Origin: an uncultured Pseudomonadota bacterium
Lineage (GTDB): Bacteria; Pseudomonadota; Gammaproteobacteria; Steroidobacterales; Steroidobacteraceae
Direction of reading: 5' to 3'
NCBI GenBank assembly: GCA_903839465.1
Contig: CAIMCI010000288.1
Coordinates: forward strand, 1-45,522
DNA length: 45,522 nucleotides
Shown here: positions 21,820-29,439 of the stretch, in pieces
Layout: each line of letters opens with the position of its first letter
Numbering within the stretch: position 1 is the stretch's first letter
Made by a program: the position numbers and the translations under genes
Notes under the pieces: model-generated
What the model saw: only the letters and a program-made list of their open reading frames with translations
The model's database searches: none
Told to the model about the DNA's origin: nothing

Positions 21820-23034
21820 ATGATGTTCCGGAAACCGGCGCCGCTTGGCCTGCTGGTCCTCTGCCTCGCGGCCGTCCTCGCCGCCTCCGCCGCGGGTGCG
21901 GCCCCGGCCCGTCCGCGCGCCCGCGACCTTGGCGTGCCCTTCGACGGTACGCCGGGACCGAACAATGCCATCACCGACGTCGCCGGCGTGCTGGTGGGCT
22001 ACACGACGCTGATCTCCGGCGAGCCACCGCTGAAGGAGGGCAAGGGTCCGGTCCGGACCGGGGTGACGGCGATCCTGCCGCGCGGCCTGCGCTCCTACGC
22101 CGATCCGGCGCTCGCCGGTTGGTTCCGCCTGAACGGCAACGGCGAGATGACCGGTACCGCCTGGATCGACGAGTCCGGCCTGCTGGCCGGACCCGTGATG
22201 GTGACCAATACGCACAGTGTCGGCGTCGTGCGCGATGCCGTCATCGAGTGGCTGCGCGATACCGGGCAGCTCGCGAAGGGCAACTACCCGTGGGCGCTGC
22301 CGGTCGTGGCCGAAACCTGGGACGGCGGGCTGAATGATCTCAACGGCTTCCACGTCCGGCCGGAGCACGTCCGCGCCGCGCTTGCCTCGGCCGCTTCCGG
22401 TCCGGTCGCCGAGGGCAACGTCGGTGGCGGTACGGGGATGGTCTGCTACCAGTTCAAGGGCGGCACCGGCACGGCCTCACGCCGGGTCGACGTGAAGTTC
22501 GGCGGCTACACGGTCGGCGTGCTGGTGCAATGCAATTGCGGCGGGTACGACGAACTGCTCGTCGCCGGCGTGCCGGTGGGGCGCCAGATCCCGCGCGAAC
22601 GGCTGTGGGCGGGTCTGCAGGGCGAAGGACAGACGGCGATGGGGTCGATCATCATCGTCGTCGCGACCGATGCCCCGCTGCTGCCGACCCAGCTCAAGCG
22701 CCTGGCGCGGCGTGCGGCACTCGGCCTTGCCCGGACCGGGACGACGGCGAGCGACGGCGACGGCGATCTCTTCATCGCCTTTTCGACGGCCAATGCGGGC
22801 GTGCAGGCCGATGCCGACGACACGACGCCGTTCTCGGTGCGCAGCGTCAAGATGATCACGAACAACTACATCGATCCGATTTTCGAGGCCACCGTCCAGG
22901 CGACCGAAGAAGCCGTCATCAACGCCATGGTGGCGGCCGAACCGATGACGATGCTCGACGGCAAGAAACTGATCGCCCTGCCGCACGATCAGCTGCGGAC
23001 GATACTGCGGAAATACAACCGCCTGCAGCCCTGA
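21820..23034 (+). CDS. P1-family (DmpA/BapA-like) self-processing peptidase, copy 1
   Basis: A 404-residue Ntn-type hydrolase of peptidase family S58, which cleaves itself between Gly and Ser to expose the nucleophile. The family start DLGVPFDGTPGPNNAITDVAGV follows a signal peptide (about residues 1-25), so the enzyme is probably periplasmic. The likely cleavage site is Gly275-Ser276 in AMGSIIIVVATDAPLLP, matching the beta-subunit N-terminus of DmpA. VGGGTGMVCYQFKGG is also conserved. GGGAG 7 bases before 21820 sets the start at ATGATG. A close paralogue is at 38036-39214. Known members act as D- or beta-aminopeptidases; the substrate here is unknown. The stop abuts the convergent transporter gene with no gap. 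Confidence 0.93.
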   Translation: MMFRKPAPLGLLVLCLAAVLAASAAGAAPARPRARDLGVPFDGTPGPNNAITDVAGVLVGYTTLISGEPPLKEGKGPVRTGVTAILPRGLRSYADPALAGWFRLNGNGEMTGTAWIDESGLLAGPVMVTNTHSVGVVRDAVIEWLRDTGQLAKGNYPWALPVVAETWDGGLNDLNGFHVRPEHVRAALASAASGPVAEGNVGGGTGMVCYQFKGGTGTASRRVDVKFGGYTVGVLVQCNCGGYDELLVAGVPVGRQIPRERLWAGLQGEGQTAMGSIIIVVATDAPLLPTQLKRLARRAALGLARTGTTASDGDGDLFIAFSTANAGVQADADDTTPFSVRSVKMITNNYIDPIFEATVQATEEAVINAMVAAEPMTMLDGKKLIALPHDQLRTILRKYNRLQP

Positions 23035-23919
23035 CTAGCTGGCGGCCCGGCGCCTAGTGCGCAGCACGAGGACATTGCCGGCGAGGCAGAGGGCGGCGCC
23101 GACGACCATCAGGGGCTGCCAGTCGAGGCGCTCGAAGAGGGTCGAGAGCAGCAGGGCCACCACCGGCACGGCGACGTTGACGTAGCCGGCCTTGCCGGGA
23201 CCGACGCGCTTGAGGAGTGTCAGGTAGGCCGTGAAGGCGACGACCGAGCCGAACAGCGTGAGGTAGAGGAACGAAAGGACGTACGGCACGCTCCAGACGA
23301 AGGCCAGGCGTTCGCCGGCAACGAGCGCGTAGGCGAGTACGAGCAGTGAACCGTACAGCATCGACCACGCCGTGTTGGTAATCACGTTGCCGCCCGACTG
23401 CTGATTGCGGCTGGCGACGAGATTGCCGAGCGACGCCGAGAACGCCGAGAAGAGCGCCAGTGCCGCCCCGATCGCGGCCTGCGGCGTTGCTGACAGCGCG
23501 AGGAGCTGGGGTGAAAAGACGAGCACCACACCGGTGCAGCCCAGGGCCGCGCCAAAAAGCGCGCGCCGCGGGATGGGCGTGCCGAACCAGAGCCGGGCGC
23601 CGATCAGGTTGAAGAACACGGCGGCCGAAAAGATGACGGCCACGATGCCGGACGGCAGGTGAACTTCCGACAGGTACACACAGACGTAGTTGATGCCGAA
23701 TAGCAGCAGGCCCTGCAGCGCCAGCCACAGATGCAGCCGGGCCGGGAGCCTGAGCGGCGAGCGCTGCCAGGCGGCGTAACCAAAGAGCACGACGGCGGCG
23801 AAGCCGAAACGGCTGGCAACCGACACGGACGTGCCGACCACGCCGAGCTGGAACTTGATGGCGAGCCAGGTCGAGCCCCAGATGACCACGGCGACGAGAT
23901 AGAGCACGAGATTGCTCAT
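23035..23919 (-). CDS. EamA/DMT-family transporter
   Basis: A 294-residue inner-membrane protein of the drug/metabolite transporter superfamily. About ten hydrophobic segments are visible, in two EamA repeats; the first begins LYLVAVVIWGSTWLAIK, the second about residue 150, with the family segment GPGKAGYVNVAVPVVALLLS near the end. Such proteins export amino acids, bases or other metabolites, and the substrate cannot be told. Its stop codon directly touches that of the P1 peptidase. It is divergent from the MDR oxidoreductase. The region before its ATG has only a poor AGG ribosome binding site. Confidence 0.92.
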   Translation of the reverse strand: MSNLVLYLVAVVIWGSTWLAIKFQLGVVGTSVSVASRFGFAAVVLFGYAAWQRSPLRLPARLHLWLALQGLLLFGINYVCVYLSEVHLPSGIVAVIFSAAVFFNLIGARLWFGTPIPRRALFGAALGCTGVVLVFSPQLLALSATPQAAIGAALALFSAFSASLGNLVASRNQQSGGNVITNTAWSMLYGSLLVLAYALVAGERLAFVWSVPYVLSFLYLTLFGSVVAFTAYLTLLKRVGPGKAGYVNVAVPVVALLLSTLFERLDWQPLMVVGAALCLAGNVLVLRTRRRAAS

Positions 23920-24015
23920 GGGGAACCTGACAGCGACCGGAGGGGGCGATCCGGGCCAGCCGGAGCACCCGGCTAGTGTAGGGCCTTCGCGTCGTCGACG
24001 CCTAGCGACCGGTGC

Positions 24016-24043
24016 TTGCGGGGCGCGGCTTCTGCGCTACAGT
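24016..24043 (+). promoter_or_regulatory. sigma70-like promoter of the MDR oxidoreductase
   Basis: TTGCGG (24016-24021), a 16-base spacer and TACAGT (24038-24043) precede the MDR gene by about 30 bp. The same architecture, TTGCGG-16-TACACT, occurs before the hydantoinase gene at 29362-29389, which suggests a common promoter type in this genome. Confidence 0.4.
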
Positions 24044-24073
24044 GGCGCCTGACAGCAGGCGGGGAGCGGGCGT

Positions 24074-25057
24074 ATGCGGGCGGCTTACTACACACGGCGC
24101 GGGCCGGCACGGGAAGTGCTGACGATCGGTGAATTGCCCAATCCGGAGCCGGGGCCCGGCGAGGTCCGGGTAAGGCTCGCAACGTCCGGGGTGAACCCGT
24201 CCGACTGGAAGAGCCGCAGCGGCCTGACTACCAGCGCGCCCCTGCCGGGTCCCGTGATTCCGCACAGCGATGGCGCGGGCGTCATCGACGCGGTGGGCCC
24301 GGGAGTGCCGGCCGCCCGCATCGGCGAGCGCGTCTGGATCTGGAACGGCCAGTGGCAGCGTCCGTTCGGCACGGCCGCGCAGTACATTGCCCTGCCATCC
24401 GCGCAGGCCATGCCACTGCCGGCGCACATCGGCTTCGCGGAAGCGGCGTGCCTCGGGATCCCGGCGCTGACGGCGCTGCAGGCCGTGCGCCTCGCCCGGA
24501 TCGACGAACAGGCGAGCGTGCTCATCCACGGCGGAGCCGGCGCGGTCGCCCAGTACGCGATCCAGTTCGCCCGTCTGCGGGGGGTGCGTGTGATCTCAAC
24601 GGTCAGCAGCGACGAGAAGGCCGAGCGCGCCCGCGCTGCCGGCGCCCATGCGACCGTCAACTACCGCACCGAGTCGCTGGCCGACCGGGTCGCCGACTTT
24701 ACGTCCGGGCGAGGTGTCGATGCGGTCATTGATCTCAATTTCAGTGCCAACGCCGCATCGCTGCCGGGTATCGTCCGGTCGCACGGCCGTGTGGTCGTCT
24801 ACGGAACCAACGACGCCGAGGCGCTGATCCCCGCCCTATGGCTGATGCGAAGCTCGGTCAGCATCCTGCCGTTCCTCGTCTATGAGCTCGCCGCGGAAGA
24901 CCGACGCGCGGTTCTGAGCGAGCTGGGGAGTGCACTTGAAGTCCAGTCCATCTCCCACAACGTGGCGCGGGTGATGCCTCTCGAGGCGATCGCCGAGGCC
25001 CACGATCTCGTCCAGCAGGGCGGCGTGACCGGGAACGTGGTTCTCGCGATCGACTAG
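24074..25057 (+). CDS. MDR-family zeta-crystallin/quinone oxidoreductase-like enzyme
   Basis: A 327-residue medium-chain dehydrogenase/reductase of the quinone oxidoreductase type. The N-terminal catalytic domain has GEVRVRLATSGVNPSDWK and PHSDGAGV; there are no zinc-binding cysteines, so it is the zinc-free NADPH-dependent group. The Rossmann domain contains VLIHGGAGAVAQYAIQFA and the AAGAHATVNYR stretch. It probably reduces quinones or the double bond of enones. GGGGAG before the ATG supports the start. Its 3' end lies in a 14-bp tandem repeat. It is transcribed as a single gene, divergent from the EamA transporter. Confidence 0.92.
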   Translation: MRAAYYTRRGPAREVLTIGELPNPEPGPGEVRVRLATSGVNPSDWKSRSGLTTSAPLPGPVIPHSDGAGVIDAVGPGVPAARIGERVWIWNGQWQRPFGTAAQYIALPSAQAMPLPAHIGFAEAACLGIPALTALQAVRLARIDEQASVLIHGGAGAVAQYAIQFARLRGVRVISTVSSDEKAERARAAGAHATVNYRTESLADRVADFTSGRGVDAVIDLNFSANAASLPGIVRSHGRVVVYGTNDAEALIPALWLMRSSVSILPFLVYELAAEDRRAVLSELGSALEVQSISHNVARVMPLEAIAEAHDLVQQGGVTGNVVLAID

Positions 25058-25087
25058 GCGCGATCGACTAGGCGCGATCGACTAGGC
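25046..25087. repeat. three perfect 14-bp tandem repeats over two convergent stop codons
   Basis: The unit GCGATCGACTAGGC occurs three times in a row (25046-25059, 25060-25073, 25074-25087), followed by a degenerate start of a fourth (GGGATCG). Each unit includes CTAG, so a TAG can be read on either strand. The MDR gene stops in the first unit and the minus-strand SRPBCC gene stops in the third. It looks like replication slippage at a gene junction. Confidence 0.9.
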
Positions 25088-25585
25088 GGGATCGCCGCTC
25101 TTCAGCAGGGCGAGTTCGCGCAGCCGTCGGACGTACTCCAGATCCATCTGGTGGTAGGTCGCGCGCAATGCACCGGCCTCGGCTTCGGTCGGGATCTTCC
25201 CGGAACCGCGCAGGTCGTAGGTGAAGCGCAGGAAGAGGGCACCGGGGCTCGGCTCTTCGAGCGCGATCGCGTGCGTGCTGGAGCGGAATTCCGCCGGCGA
25301 CAGAGTGACGAAGGTCACGAGGCTCTGCTCGTGGGCCGTCGCGCGATCCTTGATTTCCACGCCCGACCGCCGGTAGTGCCGGTGCCAGATTCCATCGTGG
25401 CAAAAATGCACTTCCAGGGCCGTGATCAGCGGGTCGTATCGTTCGGGAAAGCGCACCCGGCCAAGGAGTCCCTCCCATACCTGTGAGCGAGACAGCGGTG
25501 TTACGGGCACGGCCGCATCGTTGAGCCGGACCAGGTGCTCGTACCTGAACAGCAGGGGTTGCGGCGAATCTGCACCGAGCGTCAT
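25082..25585 (-). CDS. AtaL-like SRPBCC (DUF1857-type) protein
   Basis: A 167-residue protein whose N-terminal pattern (YEHLVRLND, then VTPLSRSQVWEGLLGRVRFPERYDPLI) matches the AtaL-like/DUF1857 group of SRPBCC lipid- or polyketide-binding folds. A helix-grip fold with a hydrophobic pocket is expected; the biochemical role is generally unknown. ATG at 25585 is preferred over the in-frame extension to 25675 because GGAGGAAG lies a few bases upstream. It ends within the 14-bp tandem repeat, convergent with the MDR gene, and is divergent from a small membrane protein. The family call rests on motif memory rather than an alignment. Confidence 0.7.
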   Translation of the reverse strand: MTLGADSPQPLLFRYEHLVRLNDAAVPVTPLSRSQVWEGLLGRVRFPERYDPLITALEVHFCHDGIWHRHYRRSGVEIKDRATAHEQSLVTFVTLSPAEFRSSTHAIALEEPSPGALFLRFTYDLRGSGKIPTEAEAGALRATYHQMDLEYVRRLRELALLKSGDPA

Positions 25586-25692
25586 GTGCCTTCCTCCGAT
25601 GGGATCGTACAGACGGAGCCATCGTGCCTGCCACCGCAGCGATTTTCGATACCATCTATACGTATGGACGGCCACACCTGCGGAAAGCGCGT

Positions 25693-26175
25693 ATGAATAC
25701 CCCAGAGCGGCGCATTCGCATCTCCTCGGGTACTACGTATTGGTACAAGCGGGTCTTGCCGGTATTCATGGCCGTAGCCATGGCCGCCGCCCTGGCGGTT
25801 CTGTTCATGGCGGCGCGGTCCGGGCGCCTGCCCTGGCCGCTGCTGGTCGGGCCGGTCCTCCTGCCGTTGCTTGTCGTGGCAGTCATGCGCAAGGTGCTCG
25901 CGGGGATCGCCGACGAGGTGATCGACGAGGGGGCCGCCTTGCGGGTCCGGGTCGGCGGGCGCGAGGAACGCGTCCTGCTCGGCCAGATCAGGAACGTCAG
26001 CTACTCGGCATTCACGAACCCGAAGAAAATCACGCTGCGGCTCGTCGACGGTCACCCGCTCGGCCGGGACGTGAGCTTCATTCCGGTACGGCGGTTCTTC
26101 TCCGGCCTGTTCGAGGACAACCCGATCGCCGAGGACCTGATCGAGCGCAGCGACGAGGCCCGGCGCGGTCGCTAG
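25693..26175 (+). CDS. small membrane protein with cytoplasmic C-terminal domain
   Basis: A 160-residue protein that I do not assign to a named family. Two hydrophobic segments (about residues 22-41 and 47-66) form a hairpin in the inner membrane; the C-terminal half (ALRVRVGGREERVLL, IRNVSYSAFTNPKKITLRL) looks like a PH-like beta-domain of the kind seen in bacterial membrane-bound PH proteins. ATG at 25693 was chosen for GGAAAG upstream and the polar start; a GTG at 25624 would add 23 residues. It is divergent from the SRPBCC gene and convergent with the DODA-type dioxygenase, 24 bp away. No function can be inferred. Confidence 0.7.
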   Translation: MNTPERRIRISSGTTYWYKRVLPVFMAVAMAAALAVLFMAARSGRLPWPLLVGPVLLPLLVVAVMRKVLAGIADEVIDEGAALRVRVGGREERVLLGQIRNVSYSAFTNPKKITLRLVDGHPLGRDVSFIPVRRFFSGLFEDNPIAEDLIERSDEARRGR

Positions 26176-26199
26176 ACGCCGGCCGGGTCGCGGCGGACC

Positions 26200-26991
26200 C
26201 TAGAGGCCAACGGCGACGCACAGCATGCCGATCGAGCCGAGATCGACGCTGTCGAGGCAGGTCGATGCGCGCTCGCCCGGGCGACGCAGGCCGAGCACGT
26301 ACAGGAGCGGCAGGTAGTGTTCGGCCGTCGGTACCGACAGCTGCGCGGCCTCGCCGAGTCCGGTGTAGTCGATAAGCGGCTGATCGTCGCCGGCTTCCAC
26401 CTGCCGCCTGACGAACGTCTGGAACTCCGTCGCCCAGGATCTGGCAGGCGCCTCGGGCTGCCAGTCGGCAAGGCCGAGGTTGTGCACCACGTTGCCGCTG
26501 CCGAGAACCAGCACTCCGTCATCGCGCAGCGCACCCAGGCGCTGGCCGAGTGCATAGTGGGCCGCCGCCGGCAGCCGGGCGTCCATGCTCAGCTGCACGA
26601 CCGGAACCGCGGCGGACGGGTACATGTGGACGAGAACCGACCAGGTGCCGTGGTCGAGGCCCCACTCGTCGGTGCCGGTGATGCGAACCGGTCGCCCGAG
26701 TTCGATGATGCGCCGCGCGAGCTCCGGATCACCCGGCGCGGGATACTGAACCTCGTGCAGCGCGCGGGGGAAGCCACCGAAGTCGTGGATCGTGCGTGGC
26801 CGCGCGCTGGTCGTGACCGCCGTGCCCTGGGTGTACCAGTGCGCGGACACGGCGACGATGGCACGCGGCGTCGGGAGCCGGCCGGCGAGGTCGCGCCAGC
26901 CGTGGGAGTACGCGGACTCCGTGATCGCGTGCATCGGGTTGCCATGGCCGACGAAGAGGGCGGGCATGGCAGCGCGGTCGTGGGGCATCAT
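26200..26991 (-). CDS. LigB/DODA-type extradiol dioxygenase (YgiD-like)
   Basis: A 263-residue protein of the class III extradiol dioxygenase superfamily, near YgiD/4,5-DOPA dioxygenase. The family segments are GHGNPM, SAHWYT, DFGGFP, LDHGTWSVL, GSGNVVHNL and PTAEHYLPLLY; the histidines in the first, second, fifth and sixth are the expected metal ligands. It would open a catechol ring with oxygen, though many YgiD proteins have no known physiological substrate. AAGGAG lies 4 bases before the ATG at 26991; another ATG follows at 26988. The protein is the only candidate ring-cleaving enzyme in the window, but it lies 7 kb from the catabolic cluster and is not next to its operators. Confidence 0.92.
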   Translation of the reverse strand: MMPHDRAAMPALFVGHGNPMHAITESAYSHGWRDLAGRLPTPRAIVAVSAHWYTQGTAVTTSARPRTIHDFGGFPRALHEVQYPAPGDPELARRIIELGRPVRITGTDEWGLDHGTWSVLVHMYPSAAVPVVQLSMDARLPAAAHYALGQRLGALRDDGVLVLGSGNVVHNLGLADWQPEAPARSWATEFQTFVRRQVEAGDDQPLIDYTGLGEAAQLSVPTAEHYLPLLYVLGLRRPGERASTCLDSVDLGSIGMLCVAVGL

Positions 26992-27139
26992 CACTCTCCT
27001 TCGGGGCCAAGGCCCAGTCTGCTACCCTTCGCCAGCACGCCGCCGGCGCAACTCGCGGCGGCCCCTGCCGGTCAAGGGTCGGCATCCCCGGGGTTTATGG
27101 TGGGGGCTCGCCGGGGCACCGGCAAGTCTTGGAGTCTGC

Positions 27140-28036
27140 ATGTTTAATGTTCTGCCGGCGCGGCTTCGCGGCGCGCTCGTCTTTCTCCTGATCGTGCTCA
27201 ATACGGTGGCCTGCGCGGTGCCGCTCGTGCTGCTCGCGCTGATCAAGCTCGTCATCCCGGTCAGTTCTGTACGCGCCCTGATCGACCCGCTGCTGAACGG
27301 TATCGCCACCGGCTGGATCGCCTTCAACACGGGGTTGCTGCAGTTGTCACAGCGCACGGTCTGGGACGTGCGTGGCGTCGATGCGCTGTCCGCGCGGCAT
27401 TGGTACCTCGTCAACTGCAACCACCAGTCCTGGGTCGACATCCTGGTCCTGCAGCGGGTGTTCAACCACCGGATTCCGTTGCTCAAGTTCTTTCTGAAGC
27501 GCGAACTGCTCTACGTGCCTGTCATCGGCGTGTGCTGGTGGGCGCTCGATTTCCCGTTCATGCGCCGCCACTCGGCCACCTACCTGCAGAAGCACCCGGA
27601 AAAGCGGACCGAGGATCTCGAGACGGCCCGGCGGTCCTGCGCGCGCTTCGCACTGGTACCGACCAGTGTCATGAACTTTCCCGAGGGCACGCGCTTCACG
27701 GCCGAGAAGCGTGACCGCCAGCGCTCGCCGTACCGTCACCTCCTGAAGCCGCGTGCGGGAGCGCTGGGGCTCAGCCTGTCGGTCCTCGGGGAGCGGTTTC
27801 GCTCGCTGCTCGACGTGACCATCGTCTATCCGGGTGGCACGCCGACGTTCTGGCAGTTTCTCTGCCACGGCGCGCCGCGCATCGTTGTCGAGGTGGCGAC
27901 GCTCGAGGTCCCGGAACGCCTGTGCGGGGGCGACTACCAGGGGGATGTCGGGCTGCGCGGCGATCTGCAGCAGTGGCTGGCGGACCTCTGGGGCCGCAAG
28001 GACGAACGCATCGCCGCGATTTTGGCCGGTGGCTGA
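27140..28036 (+). CDS. YihG-like PlsC-family acyltransferase
   Basis: A 298-residue membrane-associated 1-acylglycerol-3-phosphate acyltransferase-like enzyme. An N-terminal hydrophobic segment (about residues 11-40) is followed by the catalytic NHQSWVD (the Hx4D motif) and the FPEGTR glycerophosphate-binding motif. The length and layout match YihG, a poorly characterised second acyltransferase of gammaproteobacteria. GGAG 5 bases before 27140 sets the start. It is divergent from the dioxygenase and followed by a 144-bp regulatory gap. Confidence 0.92.
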   Translation: MFNVLPARLRGALVFLLIVLNTVACAVPLVLLALIKLVIPVSSVRALIDPLLNGIATGWIAFNTGLLQLSQRTVWDVRGVDALSARHWYLVNCNHQSWVDILVLQRVFNHRIPLLKFFLKRELLYVPVIGVCWWALDFPFMRRHSATYLQKHPEKRTEDLETARRSCARFALVPTSVMNFPEGTRFTAEKRDRQRSPYRHLLKPRAGALGLSLSVLGERFRSLLDVTIVYPGGTPTFWQFLCHGAPRIVVEVATLEVPERLCGGDYQGDVGLRGDLQQWLADLWGRKDERIAAILAGG

Positions 28037-28047
28037 CTGTCGGGGTG

Positions 28048-28151
28048 TTTGACCCCTAATGGATTATGTCAAATCCTTGAGTGGCGTGGACCGGGCCCCC
28101 TGCGCACCACTTGACACGGAACGGAATCTTATTGATCATCTGTTCAATAAG
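28048..28151 (+). promoter_or_regulatory. promoter and two inverted repeats upstream of the GBBH-like gene
   Basis: A consensus -35 TTGACA (28111-28116) is 17 bases from GATCAT (28134-28139). An inverted repeat with perfect 8-bp arms, CTTATTGA (28128-28135) and TCAATAAG (28144-28151), overlaps this -10, as expected for a repressor site. Further upstream TTTGAC (28048-28053) and GTCAAA (28068-28073) form a second inverted repeat with a 14-base spacer. Neither resembles the AAACAGTCA operator. The binding proteins are unknown. Confidence 0.6.
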
Positions 28152-28180
28152 ACGTCGCCGCATCGCCCTGGAGTATCGCC

Positions 28181-29338
28181 GTGTCCGCCAATCCGCTCAG
28201 CCCCACGCCACCGTCGTCCGCCACGCTCGCCTCGGCCGCCATCGTCGACGGCGATGTCGAGGTCACGTTCTCGGGCTCGACGCTGCGCAGCCGTTTCAGC
28301 CCGTTCTGGCTGCGCGATCACTGCCACCAGCCGGAAAGCCTGCACCCGGAGACCCTGCAGCGCCAGGTCGACACCTTTGCGATCCCGGTTGATATCGCTG
28401 CCGAGCGCGTGGTGGTGGAGGCTGGCGGCAGCGCGCTGCGCATCGTCTGGCGCCACGACCAGTCGACGAGCGTCCTGCCGGCGGACTTCCTGCGCCTGAT
28501 CGCCCTGACCGAGGGCCGCGAGCGCGCGCCGCGCCGTGAGCTCTGGGACCACGCCGCGATGCAGGGCCGTTTCCCGACCGTGCCCTTCGCCGAGGTGATG
28601 GACACCGACGCCGGACTCCTGCGCTGGCTCGAGCTCGTCGATACGCACGGCTTTGCGATGGCCACCGGCGCGCCGGCCACGACGGATGCCACCAAAGCCA
28701 TCGCCCAGCGGGTCGGCTACATCCGTGAAACGATCTTCGGCGGCTTCTGGGATTTCAGCGCGAATCTCGCGTTCAAGGACACCGCCTACACGCCGGTCGC
28801 GATCGGCCCGCACACCGACGGCACCTACAGCATCGATTCGCCGGGCTACCAGATGTTCCACTGCCTGCAGCACGACGGCAGCGGCGGCGAGAACACGCTG
28901 GTCGACGGCTTCAAAGTCGCCGACACCATCCGCCGTACCGATCCGGCCGCCTACGCGGCGCTGACGACCACCAAGGTTCCCGCGCACTACCTCGGCGACG
29001 GCGTCCATCTGCGCGCCGAGCACGAGATCATTGCACTGGACGCGGACGGCGAACCGCGCCAGGTGGCCTACAACAACTACGACCGGGCACCCTTTCGCCT
29101 GCCCAACGGGCGGATGGCGGAGTTCTACCGGGCCCTGAAGCTCTGGGACCGGCTGGTCAACGACCCCGGCTACGAGGTCGCCTTCAAGCTGACGCCGGGC
29201 TCGGTTCTCCTGTTCGACAACTGGCGGACGCTGCACGGCCGGCGCGCCTACACCGGATTCCGGCGCCTGTGCGGTGCGTACCTGAACAAGGAGGACTTCG
29301 ACAGCCGCGTGCGGGTCCTGCGCAGCAAAGTAAAGTAG
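28181..29338 (+). CDS. gamma-butyrobetaine hydroxylase-like 2-oxoglutarate dioxygenase
   Basis: A 385-residue Fe(II)/2-oxoglutarate oxygenase of the TauD superfamily, in the gamma-butyrobetaine hydroxylase/trimethyllysine hydroxylase group. The small N-terminal domain of the group is present (SPFWLRDHCHQPES, about residues 40-53, possible zinc ligands). In the catalytic domain, His211-x-Asp213 (PHTDGTY) and His352 (WRTLHGRRAY) are the iron ligands, and Arg361 or Arg362 may bind 2-oxoglutarate. The start is GTG with GGAG 7 bases upstream. It is alone under a promoter with an overlapping palindrome. A quaternary-ammonium or similar zwitterionic substrate is suggested by family only; carnitine genes are not next to it. 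Confidence 0.92.
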   Translation: MSANPLSPTPPSSATLASAAIVDGDVEVTFSGSTLRSRFSPFWLRDHCHQPESLHPETLQRQVDTFAIPVDIAAERVVVEAGGSALRIVWRHDQSTSVLPADFLRLIALTEGRERAPRRELWDHAAMQGRFPTVPFAEVMDTDAGLLRWLELVDTHGFAMATGAPATTDATKAIAQRVGYIRETIFGGFWDFSANLAFKDTAYTPVAIGPHTDGTYSIDSPGYQMFHCLQHDGSGGENTLVDGFKVADTIRRTDPAAYAALTTTKVPAHYLGDGVHLRAEHEIIALDADGEPRQVAYNNYDRAPFRLPNGRMAEFYRALKLWDRLVNDPGYEVAFKLTPGSVLLFDNWRTLHGRRAYTGFRRLCGAYLNKEDFDSRVRVLRSKVK

Positions 29339-29358
29339 CGCCGCCCGACTGCGCGCGC

Positions 29359-29389
29359 CTCTTGCGGGCGGCGCAAGAGCGCTTACACT
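29359..29389 (+). promoter_or_regulatory. hairpin overlapping the hydantoinase promoter
   Basis: TTGCGG (29362-29367) and TACACT (29384-29389) with a 16-base spacer form a probable promoter for the hydantoinase. An 8-bp perfect inverted repeat, CTCTTGCG (29359-29366) and CGCAAGAG (29372-29379), with a 5-base loop overlaps the -35. With no T-run it is a poor terminator for the preceding gene, so an operator is the better reading. Confidence 0.5.
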
Positions 29390-29439
29390 GCCGGCGGCGA
29401 CCAGCCCGGTCGCCGCAGGCAGGTAACCGGAAGTCCGTG

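Noticed and set aside
26200-26991. Using the DODA-type dioxygenase as proof that region 1 degrades an aromatic compound through meta-cleavage.
   Set aside because: YgiD-like proteins are widespread with no clear physiological role, the gene is 7 kb away and is not next to any of the shared operators.
28042-28056. GGGGT/ACCCC hairpin after the acyltransferase as a terminator.
   Set aside because: The stem is only 5 bp and is followed by TAATGG rather than a T-run.
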